Shown piece after piece: positions 1 through 12,814 of a stretch of DNA of 64,000 nucleotides (its first letter is position 1; each line of letters starts with the position of its first letter). Origin of the DNA: Pseudomonas koreensis (GTDB lineage: Bacteria > Pseudomonadota > Gammaproteobacteria > Pseudomonadales > Pseudomonadaceae); contig NZ_JALJWP010000001.1 of NCBI RefSeq assembly GCF_024169245.1, positions 2,171,501 through 2,235,500 on the forward strand, read 5' to 3'. The translations under genes and the position numbers were made by a program. The notes under the pieces are model-generated. The model searched no databases. It was not told where the DNA came from and saw only the letters and a program-made list of their open reading frames with translations.

Positions 1-1047
1 GTGTTCAACACCGCAATGACCGGCTATCAGGAAATCCTTACCGATCCTTCCTACGCCCAACAGATCGTTACCCTGACTTACCCGCACATCGGCAACACCG
101 GTACCACACCGGAAGATGCCGAGTCCGATCGCGTCTGGTCCGCTGGCCTGGTCATCCGTGACCTGCCGCTGGTAGCGAGCAACTGGCGTAACACGATGTC
201 CCTGTCCGACTACCTGAAAGCCAACAATGTAGTGGCAATCGCTGGTATCGACACCCGTCGCCTGACCCGCATCCTGCGTGAAAAAGGCGCACAGAACGGC
301 TGCATCATGGCCGGCGACAACATTTCCGAAGAAGCAGCTATCGCTGCTGCGCAAGGCTTCCCGGGCCTGAAGGGCATGGATCTGGCGAAAGTCGTCAGCA
401 CCAAGACTCAATACGAATGGCGCTCGACTGTCTGGGATCTGAAAACCGACAGCCACGCGACCATCGAAGCCTCCGAACTGCCATACCACGTGGTCGCCTA
501 CGACTACGGCGTCAAGGTCAACATCCTGCGCATGCTGGTCGAGCGCGGCTGCCGCGTCACCGTGGTGCCGGCTCAGACGCCAGCCGCCGATGTGCTGGCG
601 CTCAAGCCGGACGGCGTGTTCCTGTCCAACGGCCCTGGTGATCCGGAGCCATGCGACTACGCGATCCAGGCGATCAAGCAAGTGCTGGAAACCGAGACGC
701 CGGTGTTCGGCATCTGCCTCGGCCACCAGCTGCTGGCTCTGGCCTCCGGCGCCAAGACCCTGAAAATGGGCCACGGCCACCACGGTGCCAACCACCCGGT
801 GCAGGATCTGGACACAGGTGTGGTGATGATCACCAGCCAGAACCACGGTTTTGCGGTAGACGAAGCCACCCTGCCAGCCAACGTACGCGCGATCCACAAG
901 TCGCTGTTCGACGGCACCCTGCAAGGCATCGAGCGCACCGACAAGAGCGCGTTCAGCTTCCAGGGTCACCCTGAAGCGAGCCCGGGCCCGAACGATGTCG
1001 CGCCACTGTTCGACCGCTTCATCAACGAGATGGCCAAGCGACGCTAA
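1..1047 (+). CDS. carA: Carbamoyl-phosphate synthase small (glutaminase) chain, 5' truncated by window edge
   Basis: Small subunit of carbamoyl-phosphate synthase. It hydrolyses glutamine and passes ammonia to CarB for arginine and pyrimidine synthesis. The frame is open from base 1 and 348 residues are visible. The family is about 378-382 residues, so roughly 30 N-terminal residues lie before the window and the GTG at base 1 is probably an internal valine. The class I amidotransferase domain is complete: the nucleophile is Cys239 of the visible part (GICLGHQ) and the His/Glu pair is His323/Glu325 (QGHPEAS). carB follows 124 bases downstream on the same strand, the usual carAB arrangement. 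Confidence 0.97.
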   Translation: MFNTAMTGYQEILTDPSYAQQIVTLTYPHIGNTGTTPEDAESDRVWSAGLVIRDLPLVASNWRNTMSLSDYLKANNVVAIAGIDTRRLTRILREKGAQNGCIMAGDNISEEAAIAAAQGFPGLKGMDLAKVVSTKTQYEWRSTVWDLKTDSHATIEASELPYHVVAYDYGVKVNILRMLVERGCRVTVVPAQTPAADVLALKPDGVFLSNGPGDPEPCDYAIQAIKQVLETETPVFGICLGHQLLALASGAKTLKMGHGHHGANHPVQDLDTGVVMITSQNHGFAVDEATLPANVRAIHKSLFDGTLQGIERTDKSAFSFQGHPEASPGPNDVAPLFDRFINEMAKRR

Positions 1048-1171
1048 GCGTTCGCCTTGAGACTGTAGAGAGAAGCCTTGAGGGCGGCCCCGGCACCCGG
1101 CGGCCCCTTCGGGACTTCAGAAATCGATCAAGACGGCTTGCCGACTGACCTGCGGATTTGAGTGACAAACC

Positions 1172-4389
<3,218 letters not shown>

Positions 4390-4393
<4 letters not shown>

Positions 4394-4872
4394 GCATAAC
4401 CAAGTACCCCATGACTGTTCAGGGCGCCAAAGCTCTGGAAGAAGAACATGCTCACCTGACCAAGGTCGTTCGTCCGAAGCTCAGCCAGGACATCGGTACG
4501 GCCCGCGAGTTGGGTGACTTGAAGGAAAACGCTGAATACCATGCCGCGCGCGAACAGCAGGGCATGGTCGAGGCGCGGATTCGTGACATCGAAGGCCGGA
4601 TTCAGAATCAGGTCATCATCGATGTCACGACCATCCCGCATACCGGCAAAGTGATTTTCGGTACCACCGTCGAAATCGCCAACGTCGAGACTGATGAAAG
4701 CGTCACATACCACATCGTGGGTGAGGATGAGGCTGACTTCAAACTCGGCAAGATTTCCGTCGGTTCGCCGCTGGCCCGCGCCTTGATTGGCAAGGAAGAG
4801 GGCGACGTGGTCGCCGTCAAAACGCCAGGCGGCGTGATCGAGTATGAGATTGTCGAAGTTCGTCACATCTGA
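4390..4872 (+). CDS. greA: Transcription elongation factor GreA
   Basis: Cleavage factor that enters the RNA polymerase secondary channel and rescues backtracked complexes. At 160 residues it has the family length. The N-terminal half (about residues 10-75) is the antiparallel coiled coil with the acidic tip region [16 protein letters not shown]. The C-terminal half is the FKBP-like domain, ending in [14 protein letters not shown]. The ATG overlaps the carB stop codon by four bases, so translational coupling to carB is likely. A strong GC hairpin follows the stop. Confidence 0.97.
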
Positions 4873-4877
4873 AAGAA

Positions 4878-4900
4878 GGCGCCCGCTGCATGCGGGCGCC
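4878..4900 (+). other. Perfect 9-bp GC hairpin after greA, abutting the next start codon
   Basis: GGCGCCCGC, a 5-base loop TGCAT, then GCGGGCGCC. It begins 5 bases after the greA stop. Only three T residues follow (within ATGCTTTGG), so it is a poor intrinsic terminator and may act as an RNA-stabilising or attenuating hairpin. Its last base is directly before the ATG of the next gene, and the SD-like AGAAGG at 4875-4880 runs into its first bases. Confidence 0.6.
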
Positions 4901-5305
4901 ATGCTTTGGCAACTGACCCAGATGCTTTGGGTCGGTGGTCTATGGTTGATTCACATTGGTTTGCAGCCGGCGTTAGGCCAGATCGGTCTGGCGCCGCTGT
5001 TGATCGACGAAGTTGCCAGTGCATTCGAAGTGCTGGTGGTGGGATTCGCCGCTCTGTGCGTGATTTTTCAGGCTTTGGTGCTGGTGCAGGCCGAAGGCCT
5101 TGGCAGTCTATGGCGGGATTTTCGCGGGCAGGTGCTGTTGATGGCGTTGTACGCGTGCGCGATGTATGTCGCCGTGCGTGTCGGCTGGCCGGATGCGCAG
5201 CGCTGGCAGGTATTCAGTTATCTGGTGCTGGGGTTTTCCGGGCTGGTGCTGGTCATGCAGCCGGTGCCTGGATGGAGTGGCAGGGTGTGCGAAGCACACC
5301 CTTGA
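4901..5305 (+). CDS. Small integral membrane protein (DUF4149-like)
   Basis: 134 residues from ATG 4901, with about four hydrophobic segments: near residues 5-20, 40-62, 75-95 and 100-120. The N-terminus MLWQLTQMLWVGGLWLIHIG resembles DUF4149-type membrane proteins, but no function is known to me. P. aeruginosa has a hypothetical membrane protein at this place between greA and yhbY. The start is unsure: the frame also opens at ATG 4844 inside greA (153 residues), and the 4901 ATG directly follows a strong hairpin without a free Shine-Dalgarno sequence. The converging yhbY ends 10 bases downstream. Confidence 0.75.
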   Translation: MLWQLTQMLWVGGLWLIHIGLQPALGQIGLAPLLIDEVASAFEVLVVGFAALCVIFQALVLVQAEGLGSLWRDFRGQVLLMALYACAMYVAVRVGWPDAQRWQVFSYLVLGFSGLVLVMQPVPGWSGRVCEAHP

Positions 5306-5314
5306 CCCTGCGCA

Positions 5315-5623
5315 TCACTTGAAGCGATGAACGTTCGACAGCTGCTTGTTGACGCTGAAGTTCTTGCGGTAGACCAGAGCCATCTTGCCGATGACCTGAA
5401 CCAGGTCCGCTTTGCCGACTTTGCACAGTTCGGCGATGTGCGCCAGGCGCGACTCGCGGTCGAGGATGTTGAGCTTGATCTTGATCAGCTCGTGATCCGC
5501 CAGGGCGCGTTCAAGTTCGGCTAAAACACCTTCAGTCAAACCGTTGTCCGCCACCGTCAACACTGGTTTGAGGTGGTGGCCGATGGATTTGTACTGTTTC
5601 TTCTGCTCTGGAGTGAGCGGCAT
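5315..5623 (-). CDS. yhbY: YhbY-family ribosome assembly RNA-binding protein
   Basis: 102 residues forming a single CRS1-YhbY (CRM) domain, seen from LTPEQKKQYKSIGHHLKPVL through the helix ELERALADHELIKIKLN to the end. E. coli YhbY associates with 50S ribosomal precursors. The conserved GxxG-type loop falls in the segment around DNGLTEGVLAEL. It is transcribed divergently from rlmE across a 101-base gap, which fits two ribosome-maturation genes sharing a control region. Confidence 0.95.
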   Translation of the reverse strand: MPLTPEQKKQYKSIGHHLKPVLTVADNGLTEGVLAELERALADHELIKIKLNILDRESRLAHIAELCKVGKADLVQVIGKMALVYRKNFSVNKQLSNVHRFK

Positions 5624-5648
5624 AATCTGACCCTTTCGTCTGGATTCT

Positions 5649-5669
5649 GTAAAATGGCGGCCATTTTAC
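5649..5669. promoter_or_regulatory. 21-bp perfect dyad in the yhbY-rlmE divergent promoter region
   Basis: GTAAAATGGC, one central G, then GCCATTTTAC. Each arm contains TAAAAT, a good match to a sigma-70 -10 box, one per strand (5650-5655 on +, 5663-5668 on -). On the + strand a weak -35 candidate CTGACC lies about 15 bases upstream. The dyad could be a symmetric bidirectional -10 element or a repressor operator. Its position between two divergent starts supports a regulatory role; which one is inference. Confidence 0.5.
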
Positions 5670-5724
5670 CCGAGGGTTCGTGGATCCGCCCAACTAATCA
5701 CGACCCTAATCATCGAGGTGCCCA

Positions 5725-6354
5725 ATGGCGCGTTCCAAGACAAGCCTTGGTTGGCTGAAAAGACATGTCAACGATCCTTATGTGAAGCAGGCGCAGAAGG
5801 ATGGCTACCGTTCGCGTGCAAGTTACAAGCTTCTGGAGATCCAGGAAAAATACAAATTGATCCGTCCGGGCATGAGCGTGGTCGACCTCGGCGCGGCCCC
5901 GGGCGGCTGGTCGCAGGTCACCAGCCGGCTGATCGGTGGTCAGGGGCGTCTGATCGCTTCTGACATCCTTGAGATGGACGGCATTCCGGACGTGACCTTC
6001 ATTCAAGGTGACTTCACTGAAGACTCGGTGCTTGCCGAAATCCTTGAGGCCGTCGGTAATTCGCAGGTGGACCTTGTGATTTCCGATATGGCCCCCAATA
6101 TGAGTGGTACGCCCGAAGTGGATATGCCCAAGGCCATGTTCCTTTGTGAGCTGGCGCTGGATCTGGCGGAGCGGATCCTCAAGCCCGGTGGCAATTTCGT
6201 CATCAAGATTTTTCAGGGCGAAGGGTTCGATGTTTATCTGAAGGATGCTCGCAAGAAATTCGACAAGATCCAGATGATCAAGCCAGACTCTTCCCGTGGC
6301 AGCTCCCGTGAGCAGTACATGCTGGCCTGGGGTTATCGCGGCGGTGATGCGTAA
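5725..6354 (+). CDS. rlmE: 23S rRNA 2'-O-methyltransferase RlmE (FtsJ/RrmJ)
   Basis: S-adenosylmethionine-dependent methyltransferase for the ribose of U2552 in 23S rRNA, acting on the 50S particle. It has 209 residues, the family length. The SAM-binding loop is [14 protein letters not shown] (about residues 52-65). The K-D-K-E catalytic tetrad is visible as the Lys of ASYKLLEI, the Asp of SDMAPNMSG, the Lys of [11 protein letters not shown] and the Glu of SSREQYML. It precedes ftsH, as in E. coli and Pseudomonas; 193 bases separate them, leaving room for a separate ftsH promoter. Confidence 0.97.
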   Translation: MARSKTSLGWLKRHVNDPYVKQAQKDGYRSRASYKLLEIQEKYKLIRPGMSVVDLGAAPGGWSQVTSRLIGGQGRLIASDILEMDGIPDVTFIQGDFTEDSVLAEILEAVGNSQVDLVISDMAPNMSGTPEVDMPKAMFLCELALDLAERILKPGGNFVIKIFQGEGFDVYLKDARKKFDKIQMIKPDSSRGSSREQYMLAWGYRGGDA

Positions 6355-6547
6355 AACGAGGTTTTTCGGCAGGGCGATAGGTTTTTCATATTTCGCTCTG
6401 CGGCCATAAGCGAATATTGTGTAGAAAGTGTTTCACAAAGGGTTACAGACGGCGCCTGCCAGAGTTGTAGGTAATGTAGTAAGTTAGGCCGGTGAATATC
6501 ATGCGAAGCGCGCGCCAGTAGCGGAGCTTGCTTCAGAGGGTAGTTAA

Positions 6548-8464
6548 TTGAACGATATGGCAAAGAATCTGATCCTGTGGTTGATCATCGCGGCTGTCCT
6601 GGTGACGGTGATGAACAACTTCTCCAGCCCTAACGAGCCGCAGACCCTCAACTATTCCGACTTCATCCAGCAGGTCAAGGATGGCAAGGTCGAGCGCGTA
6701 GCCGTCGATGGCTATGTGATTACCGGCAAGCGCACCGATGGCGACAGCTTCAAGACCATTCGTCCGGCAATCCAGGACAATGGCCTGATCGGCGATCTGG
6801 TCGACAACCACGTTGTGGTTGAAGGCAAGCAGCCTGAACAGCAAAGCATCTGGACCCAGCTTCTGGTGGCCAGCTTCCCGATCCTGGTGATCATCGCGGT
6901 GTTCATGTTCTTCATGCGCCAGATGCAGGGCGGTGCCGGTGGCAAGGGCGGGCCGATGAGCTTCGGCAAGAGCAAGGCGCGCCTGCTCTCCGAAGATCAG
7001 GTGAAAACCACGTTGGCTGACGTTGCCGGTTGCGACGAAGCCAAGGAAGAAGTCGGCGAACTGGTCGAGTTCTTGCGTGATCCGGGCAAGTTCCAGCGTC
7101 TGGGCGGCCGCATTCCACGCGGTGTGCTGATGGTCGGCCCGCCAGGTACCGGTAAAACCTTGCTGGCGAAGGCGATTGCTGGCGAAGCGAAAGTGCCGTT
7201 CTTCACCATTTCCGGTTCCGACTTTGTCGAAATGTTCGTCGGTGTCGGCGCCAGCCGTGTCCGCGACATGTTCGAGCAGGCCAAGAAGCACGCACCGTGC
7301 ATCATCTTCATCGACGAAATCGATGCCGTGGGCCGCCATCGTGGTGCCGGTATGGGTGGTGGTCACGATGAGCGTGAGCAGACTCTCAACCAGTTGCTGG
7401 TAGAGATGGACGGCTTCGAAATGAACGACGGCATCATCGTGATCGCCGCAACCAACCGTCCCGACGTGCTCGACCCTGCGCTGTTGCGTCCTGGCCGTTT
7501 CGACCGTCAGGTGGTGGTTGGCTTGCCGGACATTCGTGGTCGCGAGCAGATTCTCAAAGTGCACATGCGCAAAGTGCCAATGGGCGACGACGTTGCGCCG
7601 GCAGTCATTGCGCGCGGTACGCCGGGCTTCTCCGGTGCGGACCTGGCCAACCTGGTCAACGAGGCGTCACTGTTCGCGGCACGTAGCGGCAAGCGTATCG
7701 TCGAGATGAAAGAGTTCGAGCTAGCCAAAGACAAGATCATGATGGGCGCCGAGCGCAAATCCATGGTCATGTCCGAGAAAGAAAAACAGAACACTGCTTA
7801 TCACGAAGCGGGCCACGCCATTGTTGGTCGCGTCGTACCTGAGCATGATCCGGTCTACAAGGTCTCGATCATCCCGCGCGGTCGTGCGCTGGGTGTGACC
7901 ATGTTCCTGCCGGAAGAAGATCGCTACAGCCTGTCCAAGCGTGCGTTGATCAGCCAGATCTGCTCGCTGTACGGTGGCCGTATCGCTGAAGAAATGACCC
8001 TGGGCTTTGATGGTGTGACCACTGGTGCCTCCAACGACATCATGCGTGCAAGTCAGATTGCCCGGAACATGGTGACCAAGTGGGGTCTGTCGGAAAAACT
8101 CGGTCCGCTGATGTACGCCGAAGAAGAGGGCGAAGTGTTCCTCGGTCGCGGCGGTGGCGGTCAGGCTGCCAGCTTCTCCGGTGAGACGGCCAAGCTGATC
8201 GACTCCGAAGTGCGCAGCATCATCGATCAGTGCTACGGCACCGCCAAGCAGATCCTTACGGATAATCGTGACAAGCTGGATGCCATGGCTGATGCGCTGA
8301 TGAAGTACGAAACCATTGATGCCGAGCAGATTGACGACATCATGGCAGGGCGTACACCTCGTGAGCCGCGTGATTGGTCCGGTGGCGCCGGTACACCTCC
8401 GCCACCTGTGGTGCAGGACGAGCGTCCGGAAAAACCGATTGGCGGTCCGGCTGCTGACGTTTAA
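6548..8464 (+). CDS. ftsH: ATP-dependent zinc metalloprotease FtsH
   Basis: Membrane-anchored AAA+ protease that degrades misfolded membrane proteins and regulators such as LpxC and sigma-32. 638 residues. Two membrane segments (about 7-24 and 100-125) flank a periplasmic domain. Walker A GPPGTGKT lies near residue 197, Walker B is [11 protein letters not shown], the second region of homology is [16 protein letters not shown], and the zinc site HEAGH is at 419-423. The C-terminal tail is Gly/Pro-rich. Start: TTG at 6548 has GAGGG about 9 bases upstream, whereas the next ATG (6557) is too far from it, so TTG is preferred. Confidence 0.97.
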   Translation: MNDMAKNLILWLIIAAVLVTVMNNFSSPNEPQTLNYSDFIQQVKDGKVERVAVDGYVITGKRTDGDSFKTIRPAIQDNGLIGDLVDNHVVVEGKQPEQQSIWTQLLVASFPILVIIAVFMFFMRQMQGGAGGKGGPMSFGKSKARLLSEDQVKTTLADVAGCDEAKEEVGELVEFLRDPGKFQRLGGRIPRGVLMVGPPGTGKTLLAKAIAGEAKVPFFTISGSDFVEMFVGVGASRVRDMFEQAKKHAPCIIFIDEIDAVGRHRGAGMGGGHDEREQTLNQLLVEMDGFEMNDGIIVIAATNRPDVLDPALLRPGRFDRQVVVGLPDIRGREQILKVHMRKVPMGDDVAPAVIARGTPGFSGADLANLVNEASLFAARSGKRIVEMKEFELAKDKIMMGAERKSMVMSEKEKQNTAYHEAGHAIVGRVVPEHDPVYKVSIIPRGRALGVTMFLPEEDRYSLSKRALISQICSLYGGRIAEEMTLGFDGVTTGASNDIMRASQIARNMVTKWGLSEKLGPLMYAEEEGEVFLGRGGGGQAASFSGETAKLIDSEVRSIIDQCYGTAKQILTDNRDKLDAMADALMKYETIDAEQIDDIMAGRTPREPRDWSGGAGTPPPPVVQDERPEKPIGGPAADV

Positions 8465-8472
8465 GGTTTGAA

Positions 8473-9324
8473 ATGACTTCTGTTCAGTCCCTGACCCGGT
8501 TGCCTTGCGGCAACCGGGTTCTTGATTTGGCCCAGACGCATGTCATGGGCATTCTCAATGTCACCCCTGATTCTTTTTCTGATGGCGGCCGCTACAGCCA
8601 GCTCGACGCGGCTCTGCGCCATGCCGAAGCGATGGTGCTTGCCGGTGCGACGCTGATCGATGTCGGCGGCGAATCGACCCGGCCGGGTGCGCGAGCGGTT
8701 TCTCCTCTGGAAGAGCTTGAGCGCATCGCACCGATTGTCGAGCTGATCAATCGCGAGCTGGATGTCATCATTTCGGTTGATACTTCCACACCGGCAGTCA
8801 TGCGCGAAACCGCACGGCTTGGCGCTGGATTGATCAACGACGTGCGTTCGCTGCGTCGCGATGGTGCGCTGGATGCGGCAGCGGCGACCGGGTTGCCGGT
8901 CTGCCTCATGCATATGCTCGGCGAGCCGGGCGATATGCAGGATAATCCGCAGTATCAGGATGTCACTCGCGAGGTGGGCGAATTTCTGGCCGAGCGCATG
9001 GATCAGTGCGCGCAGGCGGGCATTCCTGCCGAGCGGATCATTCTTGATCCCGGCTTCGGCTTCGCCAAAACCCTGCAGCACAATCTAAGCTTGTTCAAGC
9101 ACATGGAGGCCCTGCATGCACTGGGTCGCCCTCTGCTGGTAGGTGTTTCGCGCAAGAGTATGATTGGCCACGCCTTGAACCGTCCCGTAGGCGAGCGTCT
9201 GCCTGGCGGTCTGGCGCTGGCGGCGCTGGCGTCGGTAAAGGGCGCGCGGATATTGCGCGTCCACGATGTGGCGGAAACTGTCGATGTAGTGGCAATGATC
9301 GCGGCCGTAGAATCAGCCGAATAA
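8473..9324 (+). CDS. folP: Dihydropteroate synthase
   Basis: Condenses para-aminobenzoate with 6-hydroxymethyl-dihydropterin pyrophosphate to dihydropteroate in folate synthesis; it is the sulfonamide target. 283 residues, a TIM barrel. The signature [16 protein letters not shown] is near residue 18 and the second motif [10 protein letters not shown] near residue 60. The pterin-site segment [10 protein letters not shown] is also present. It lies 8 bases after ftsH and 16 bases before glmM, the conserved ftsH-folP-glmM operon order. Confidence 0.97.
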   Translation: MTSVQSLTRLPCGNRVLDLAQTHVMGILNVTPDSFSDGGRYSQLDAALRHAEAMVLAGATLIDVGGESTRPGARAVSPLEELERIAPIVELINRELDVIISVDTSTPAVMRETARLGAGLINDVRSLRRDGALDAAAATGLPVCLMHMLGEPGDMQDNPQYQDVTREVGEFLAERMDQCAQAGIPAERIILDPGFGFAKTLQHNLSLFKHMEALHALGRPLLVGVSRKSMIGHALNRPVGERLPGGLALAALASVKGARILRVHDVAETVDVVAMIAAVESAE

Positions 9325-9340
9325 GAATGATGGAGCACTT

Positions 9341-10678
9341 ATGAGCAAGAAATATTTTGGTACCGACGGCATTCGCGGTCGCGTTGGTGAATACCCGATC
9401 ACGCCTGATTTCATGCTCAAGCTTGGCTGGGCCGCTGGCATGGCGTTCCGCAAGATGGGGGCGTGCAAGGTGCTGGTCGGTAAGGACACGCGGATCTCCG
9501 GCTATATGTTCGAATCCGCGCTCGAAGCGGGGCTGACCTCGGCGGGTGCCGATGTGATGCTGCTCGGCCCGATGCCGACGCCAGCCATCGCCTACCTGTC
9601 GCGCACTTTCCAGGCTGAAGCCGGGATCGTGATCAGTGCATCGCACAACCCGCATGACGACAACGGCATCAAGTTCTTTTCCGGCAAAGGCACTAAGCTG
9701 CCGGATGAGCTGGAGTTGATGATCGAAGAGTTGCTGGATACGCCGATGACCGTTGTCGAATCGAGCAAGATCGGCAAAGTCTCGCGAATCAATGACGCAT
9801 CGGGCCGCTATATCGAGTTCTGTAAAAGCAGCGTGCCTACCGGGACCAATTTTTCCGGCCTGAAGATCGTCATCGACTGTGCCCACGGTGCTACCTATAA
9901 GGTCGCGCCAAGCGTCTTTCGTGAGTTGGGCGCCGAAGTTGTCGTATTGTCTGCCCAGCCGAACGGGCTGAACATCAACGACAACTGCGGTTCCACGCAC
10001 ATGGGGCCCTTACAGGCTGCGGTGCTGGCCGAGCATGCCGACCTGGGCATCGCCTTCGATGGTGACGGCGATCGGGTGTTGATGGTTGATCATACTGGCA
10101 CCATCGTTGATGGTGACGATTTGCTGTTTATCATTGCTCGCGATCTGCATGAGCGCGGCAAGTTGCAGGGTGGTGTCGTCGGTACGTTGATGAGCAACCT
10201 CGGCCTCGAGCTGGCGTTGGCGGATCTTTCTATTCCTTTCGTTCGTGCCAATGTCGGTGACCGTTACGTCATCGCCGAACTGCAGGCGCGTAATTGGCTG
10301 GTGGGTGGCGAAAACTCCGGGCATGTCGTCTGCTTCAATCACACCACTACGGGCGACGCGATCATCGCAGCGTTGCAAGTGTTGATGGCTTTGAAATCCC
10401 GCAATGAAGGGCTTGCGCAAACCCGGCAGGCGCTGCGCAAGTGCCCTCAGGTGCTGATCAACGTTCGGTTCGGTGGCGGCGAAAGCCCGCTGGAGCATCC
10501 AGCTGTCAAGGAGGCCAGTGCCCGTGTAACCCAGGCGATGGCGGGGCGCGGTCGCGTGCTTCTGCGCAAGTCCGGCACAGAGCCTCTGGTGCGCGTAATG
10601 GTCGAAGGCGAGGACGAAAACCAGGTTCGCGGCTATGCCGAAGAGCTGGCAAAACTGGTAACCGAAGTTTCTGCCTGA
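9341..10678 (+). CDS. glmM: Phosphoglucosamine mutase
   Basis: Interconverts glucosamine-6-phosphate and glucosamine-1-phosphate on the route to UDP-GlcNAc for peptidoglycan and lipopolysaccharide. 445 residues. The phosphoserine loop ISASHNPH is near residue 101, the metal-binding loop DGDGDRVL near 244, the sugar-binding loop GGENSGH near 325 and the phosphate-binding loop [12 protein letters not shown] near the C-terminus. It starts at ATG 9341 ([13 protein letters not shown]), 16 bases after folP. Confidence 0.98.
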   Translation: MSKKYFGTDGIRGRVGEYPITPDFMLKLGWAAGMAFRKMGACKVLVGKDTRISGYMFESALEAGLTSAGADVMLLGPMPTPAIAYLSRTFQAEAGIVISASHNPHDDNGIKFFSGKGTKLPDELELMIEELLDTPMTVVESSKIGKVSRINDASGRYIEFCKSSVPTGTNFSGLKIVIDCAHGATYKVAPSVFRELGAEVVVLSAQPNGLNINDNCGSTHMGPLQAAVLAEHADLGIAFDGDGDRVLMVDHTGTIVDGDDLLFIIARDLHERGKLQGGVVGTLMSNLGLELALADLSIPFVRANVGDRYVIAELQARNWLVGGENSGHVVCFNHTTTGDAIIAALQVLMALKSRNEGLAQTRQALRKCPQVLINVRFGGGESPLEHPAVKEASARVTQAMAGRGRVLLRKSGTEPLVRVMVEGEDENQVRGYAEELAKLVTEVSA

Positions 10679-10743
10679 TACGGCTTGCAAGCCATGATTG
10701 TGTTGGGTAACATCTGCGCCCACTTTGACCGACGAGGTACAGC

Positions 10744-11499
10744 ATGCGTCGCCCTATGGTAGCTGGTAACTGGAAGATGCACGGTACCCGCGCCAGCGTC
10801 GCTGAGCTGATCAACGGCCTTCGTCATCTGGCCTTGCCTAGCGGTGTTGATGTCGCGGTGTTCCCGCCTTGCTTGTATATCAATCAAGTGATTGATGGCT
10901 TGAAAGGCAAGTCGATTTCGGTCGGCGCGCAGAATTCTGCGGTGGAAGCCATGCAAGGTGCGCTGACCGGTGAGATTGCTCCCAGTCAGTTGGTGGATGC
11001 AGGTTGTTCCCTGGTGCTTGTCGGGCACTCCGAACGCCGCCAGATTCTGGGCGAGCGAGACGGGATGCTGAATCGCAAGTTCGCAGCGGCACAGGCATGT
11101 GGCTTGATCCCGGTGTTGTGTGTAGGGGAAACCCTCGAGCAGCGCGAAGCCGGGAAAACTCTTGAAGTTGTCGGGCGTCAGCTGGGCAGCATCATCGAGG
11201 AGCTGGGTGTCGGCGCTTTTGCCAAGGCAGTCATTGCTTACGAGCCGGTCTGGGCCATTGGTACCGGGCTGACTGCAACGCCGCAACAGGCTCAGGATGT
11301 GCATAAAGCCATTCGCGAGCAGTTGGCGGCAGAGAATTCTGAAGTCGCACGAAATGTGCGGCTTCTATACGGCGGCAGCGTGAAGGCGGCCAATGCGGTC
11401 GAACTGTTCGGCATGCCGGATATCGATGGGGGGCTCATTGGTGGAGCCTCCCTGAATGCAGATGAGTTCGGTGCGATCTGTCGCGCCGCGGGAAACTGA
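10744..11499 (+). CDS. tpiA: Triosephosphate isomerase
   Basis: Interconverts dihydroxyacetone phosphate and glyceraldehyde-3-phosphate in the cytoplasm. 251 residues, one TIM barrel. Substrate-binding Lys11 (GNWKMHG), catalytic His95 (GHSERR), the catalytic Glu in [11 protein letters not shown] (which also begins the flexible loop) and the phosphate-binding YGGSVK are all present. The stop TGA lies 4 bases before the secG start, so the two are probably co-translated. Confidence 0.98.
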   Translation: MRRPMVAGNWKMHGTRASVAELINGLRHLALPSGVDVAVFPPCLYINQVIDGLKGKSISVGAQNSAVEAMQGALTGEIAPSQLVDAGCSLVLVGHSERRQILGERDGMLNRKFAAAQACGLIPVLCVGETLEQREAGKTLEVVGRQLGSIIEELGVGAFAKAVIAYEPVWAIGTGLTATPQQAQDVHKAIREQLAAENSEVARNVRLLYGGSVKAANAVELFGMPDIDGGLIGGASLNADEFGAICRAAGN

Positions 11500-11503
11500 A
11501 AAA

Positions 11504-11887
11504 ATGCTGGAAACAGTCGTAGTCGTTTTTCATCTGCTGGGTGCATTGGGCGTAGTTGCTCTGGTTTTGCTGCAGCAGGGTAAGGGTGCGGACGCTGGCG
11601 CGTCTTTCGGAGCAGGTGCTTCAAATACTGTGTTCGGAAGCCAAGGTTCCTCTACCTTTCTTAGTAAGTTTACTGCTATACTTGCCGCCGGTTTCTTCAT
11701 AACCAGCTTGGGGTTAGGTTACTTTGCTAAAGAGAAAGCTCATCAGCTGACTCAAGCAGGTCTGCCAGATCCAGCGGTGTTGGAAGTACCTAAGCAACAA
11801 CCGGCTTCTGATGATGTCCCGGTGCTTCAAGAGCAAAAGTCGGCTTCTCCAGCGACTGACGTGCCTCCAGCTCAAGAGCAGAAGTAA
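11504..11887 (+). CDS. secG: Preprotein translocase subunit SecG
   Basis: Accessory subunit of the SecYEG translocon. 127 residues from ATG 11504 ([16 protein letters not shown]); an upstream in-frame ATG at 11456 lies inside tpiA and is less likely. Two membrane helices, at about residues 2-22 and 54-74, flank the conserved cytoplasmic loop [15 protein letters not shown]. The C-terminal 45 residues are Pro/Gln/Ala-rich and low-complexity, as in other pseudomonad SecG proteins. tRNA-Leu starts 22 bases after the stop and is probably co-transcribed. Confidence 0.95.
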   Translation: MLETVVVVFHLLGALGVVALVLLQQGKGADAGASFGAGASNTVFGSQGSSTFLSKFTAILAAGFFITSLGLGYFAKEKAHQLTQAGLPDPAVLEVPKQQPASDDVPVLQEQKSASPATDVPPAQEQK

Positions 11888-11909
11888 GAAGGGTTTCAAA
11901 CGTAGTATT

Positions 11910-11995
11910 GCCGAGGTGGTGGAATTGGTAGACACGCAACCTTGAGGTGGTTGTGCCCATAGGGTGTAGGGGTTCGAGTCCCCTTCTCGGTACCA
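11910..11995 (+). tRNA. tRNA-Leu(GAG)
   Basis: 86 bases including an encoded CCA. The acceptor stem pairs GCCGAGG with TCTCGGT. The anticodon stem is CAACC/GGTTG around loop TTGAGGT, giving anticodon GAG. There is a long variable arm (GCCCATAGGGTGT region) as expected for Leu, and the T arm is AGGGG TTCGAGT CCCCT. Confidence 0.96.
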
Positions 11996-12002
11996 ATTAG
12001 TC

Positions 12003-12034
12003 AAGAAAGCCCGCTGTTGCGGGCTTTCTTGCAG
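12003..12034 (+). terminator. Intrinsic terminator after tRNA-Leu
   Basis: 12-bp perfect stem AAGAAAGCCCGC / GCGGGCTTTCTT with loop TGTT (12003-12030). It ends the tpiA-secG-tRNA-Leu transcription unit just before the promoter of the initiator tRNA. Confidence 0.8.
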
Positions 12035-12047
12035 GTGGAAGGTTACA

Positions 12048-12076
12048 TTGACCCTAAAAGGGATCGGTCGTATACT
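12048..12076 (+). promoter_or_regulatory. Sigma-70 promoter of the initiator tRNA
   Basis: TTGACC at 12048-12053, a 17-base spacer, and TATACT at 12071-12076. This is close to consensus and 16 bases before the tRNA 5' end. The following discriminator is GC-rich (TCCGCCCC), as in stringently controlled stable-RNA promoters. Confidence 0.8.
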
Positions 12077-12092
12077 TCCGCCCCAGCTTTGT

Positions 12093-12169
<77 letters not shown>

Positions 12170-12177
12170 GTTTAAGG

Positions 12178-12200
12178 AGCCCCTTTTAAGGGGCTTTTTG
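12178..12200 (+). terminator. Intrinsic terminator after tRNA-fMet
   Basis: AGCCCC / GGGGCT stem (12178-12195) followed by TTTTTG, 9 bases after the tRNA 3' end. Confidence 0.75.
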
Positions 12201-12218
12201 TTAGCTGGATACTTCCAA

Positions 12219-12267
12219 CGCCGCTGTTCGACGGCGTTTCAAGGATGGGCGTTATGCCCATTTTTTT
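12219..12267 (+). terminator. Two further hairpins before rimP, the second with a strong T tract
   Basis: First ACGCCG...CGGCGT (12219-12237), then ATGGGC GTTAT GCCCAT (12245-12261) followed by six or seven T. These follow another terminator, so three hairpins lie between the tRNA and rimP. Either transcription of rimP starts within 12268-12308 or readthrough is controlled. Confidence 0.65.
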
Positions 12268-12308
12268 ATTTTGCAAAGCATGCACATATCATGCACTAGG
12301 GGGTTCAG

Positions 12309-12767
12309 GTGTCGAGCAAGCTAGAAGAGTTGCAGGCCTTGCTGGCCCCGGTGGTCGTGGCCCTGGGCTATGAATGCTGGGGTATCGAGTTTTCGGCTCA
12401 GGGTCGTCACTCGATGTTGCGCGTTTATATCGATAAAGAGGGTGGCGTGCTGGTGGACGATTGCGCCATTGTCAGCCGTCAGATCAGCGGCGTTCTGGAT
12501 GTTGAAGATCCGATCTCCGTTGAATACACCCTTGAAGTTTCCTCGCCTGGCATGGAGCGCCCGCTGTTCACTCTTGAGCAGTTTGCCAAATTTGCCGGTG
12601 AACAAGTGAAGATCAAGCTGCGCTCGCCTTTCGAAGGTCGACGCAACTTTCAGGGCCTTCTGCGCGGTGTAGAAGAGCAGGACGTCGTGGTGCAGGTAGA
12701 AGACCACGAGTTCCTGTTGCCGATCGATATGATCGACAAGGCCAACATTATTCCCAGTTTTGACTGA
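12309..12767 (+). CDS. rimP: Ribosome maturation factor RimP
   Basis: Needed for maturation of the 30S subunit. 152 residues from GTG 12309. It has the N-terminal alpha/beta domain with the segment [20 protein letters not shown] and a C-terminal SH3-like domain starting around [10 protein letters not shown]. First gene of the rimP-nusA-infB-rbfA-truB-rpsO-pnp series; nusA follows by 47 bases. Confidence 0.96.
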   Translation: MSSKLEELQALLAPVVVALGYECWGIEFSAQGRHSMLRVYIDKEGGVLVDDCAIVSRQISGVLDVEDPISVEYTLEVSSPGMERPLFTLEQFAKFAGEQVKIKLRSPFEGRRNFQGLLRGVEEQDVVVQVEDHEFLLPIDMIDKANIIPSFD

Positions 12768-12814
12768 GACGCGGATCCCGCGGATCCAATGGCTTGCGAA
12801 AGGCGAGGCGTACG

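Noticed and set aside
5108..5299. Small frames opposite the membrane-protein gene
   Set aside because: Shadows with no start signals.
12268..12308. Clear sigma-70 promoter for rimP
   Set aside because: TTGCAA is present but no -10 box at a workable distance could be found by eye.
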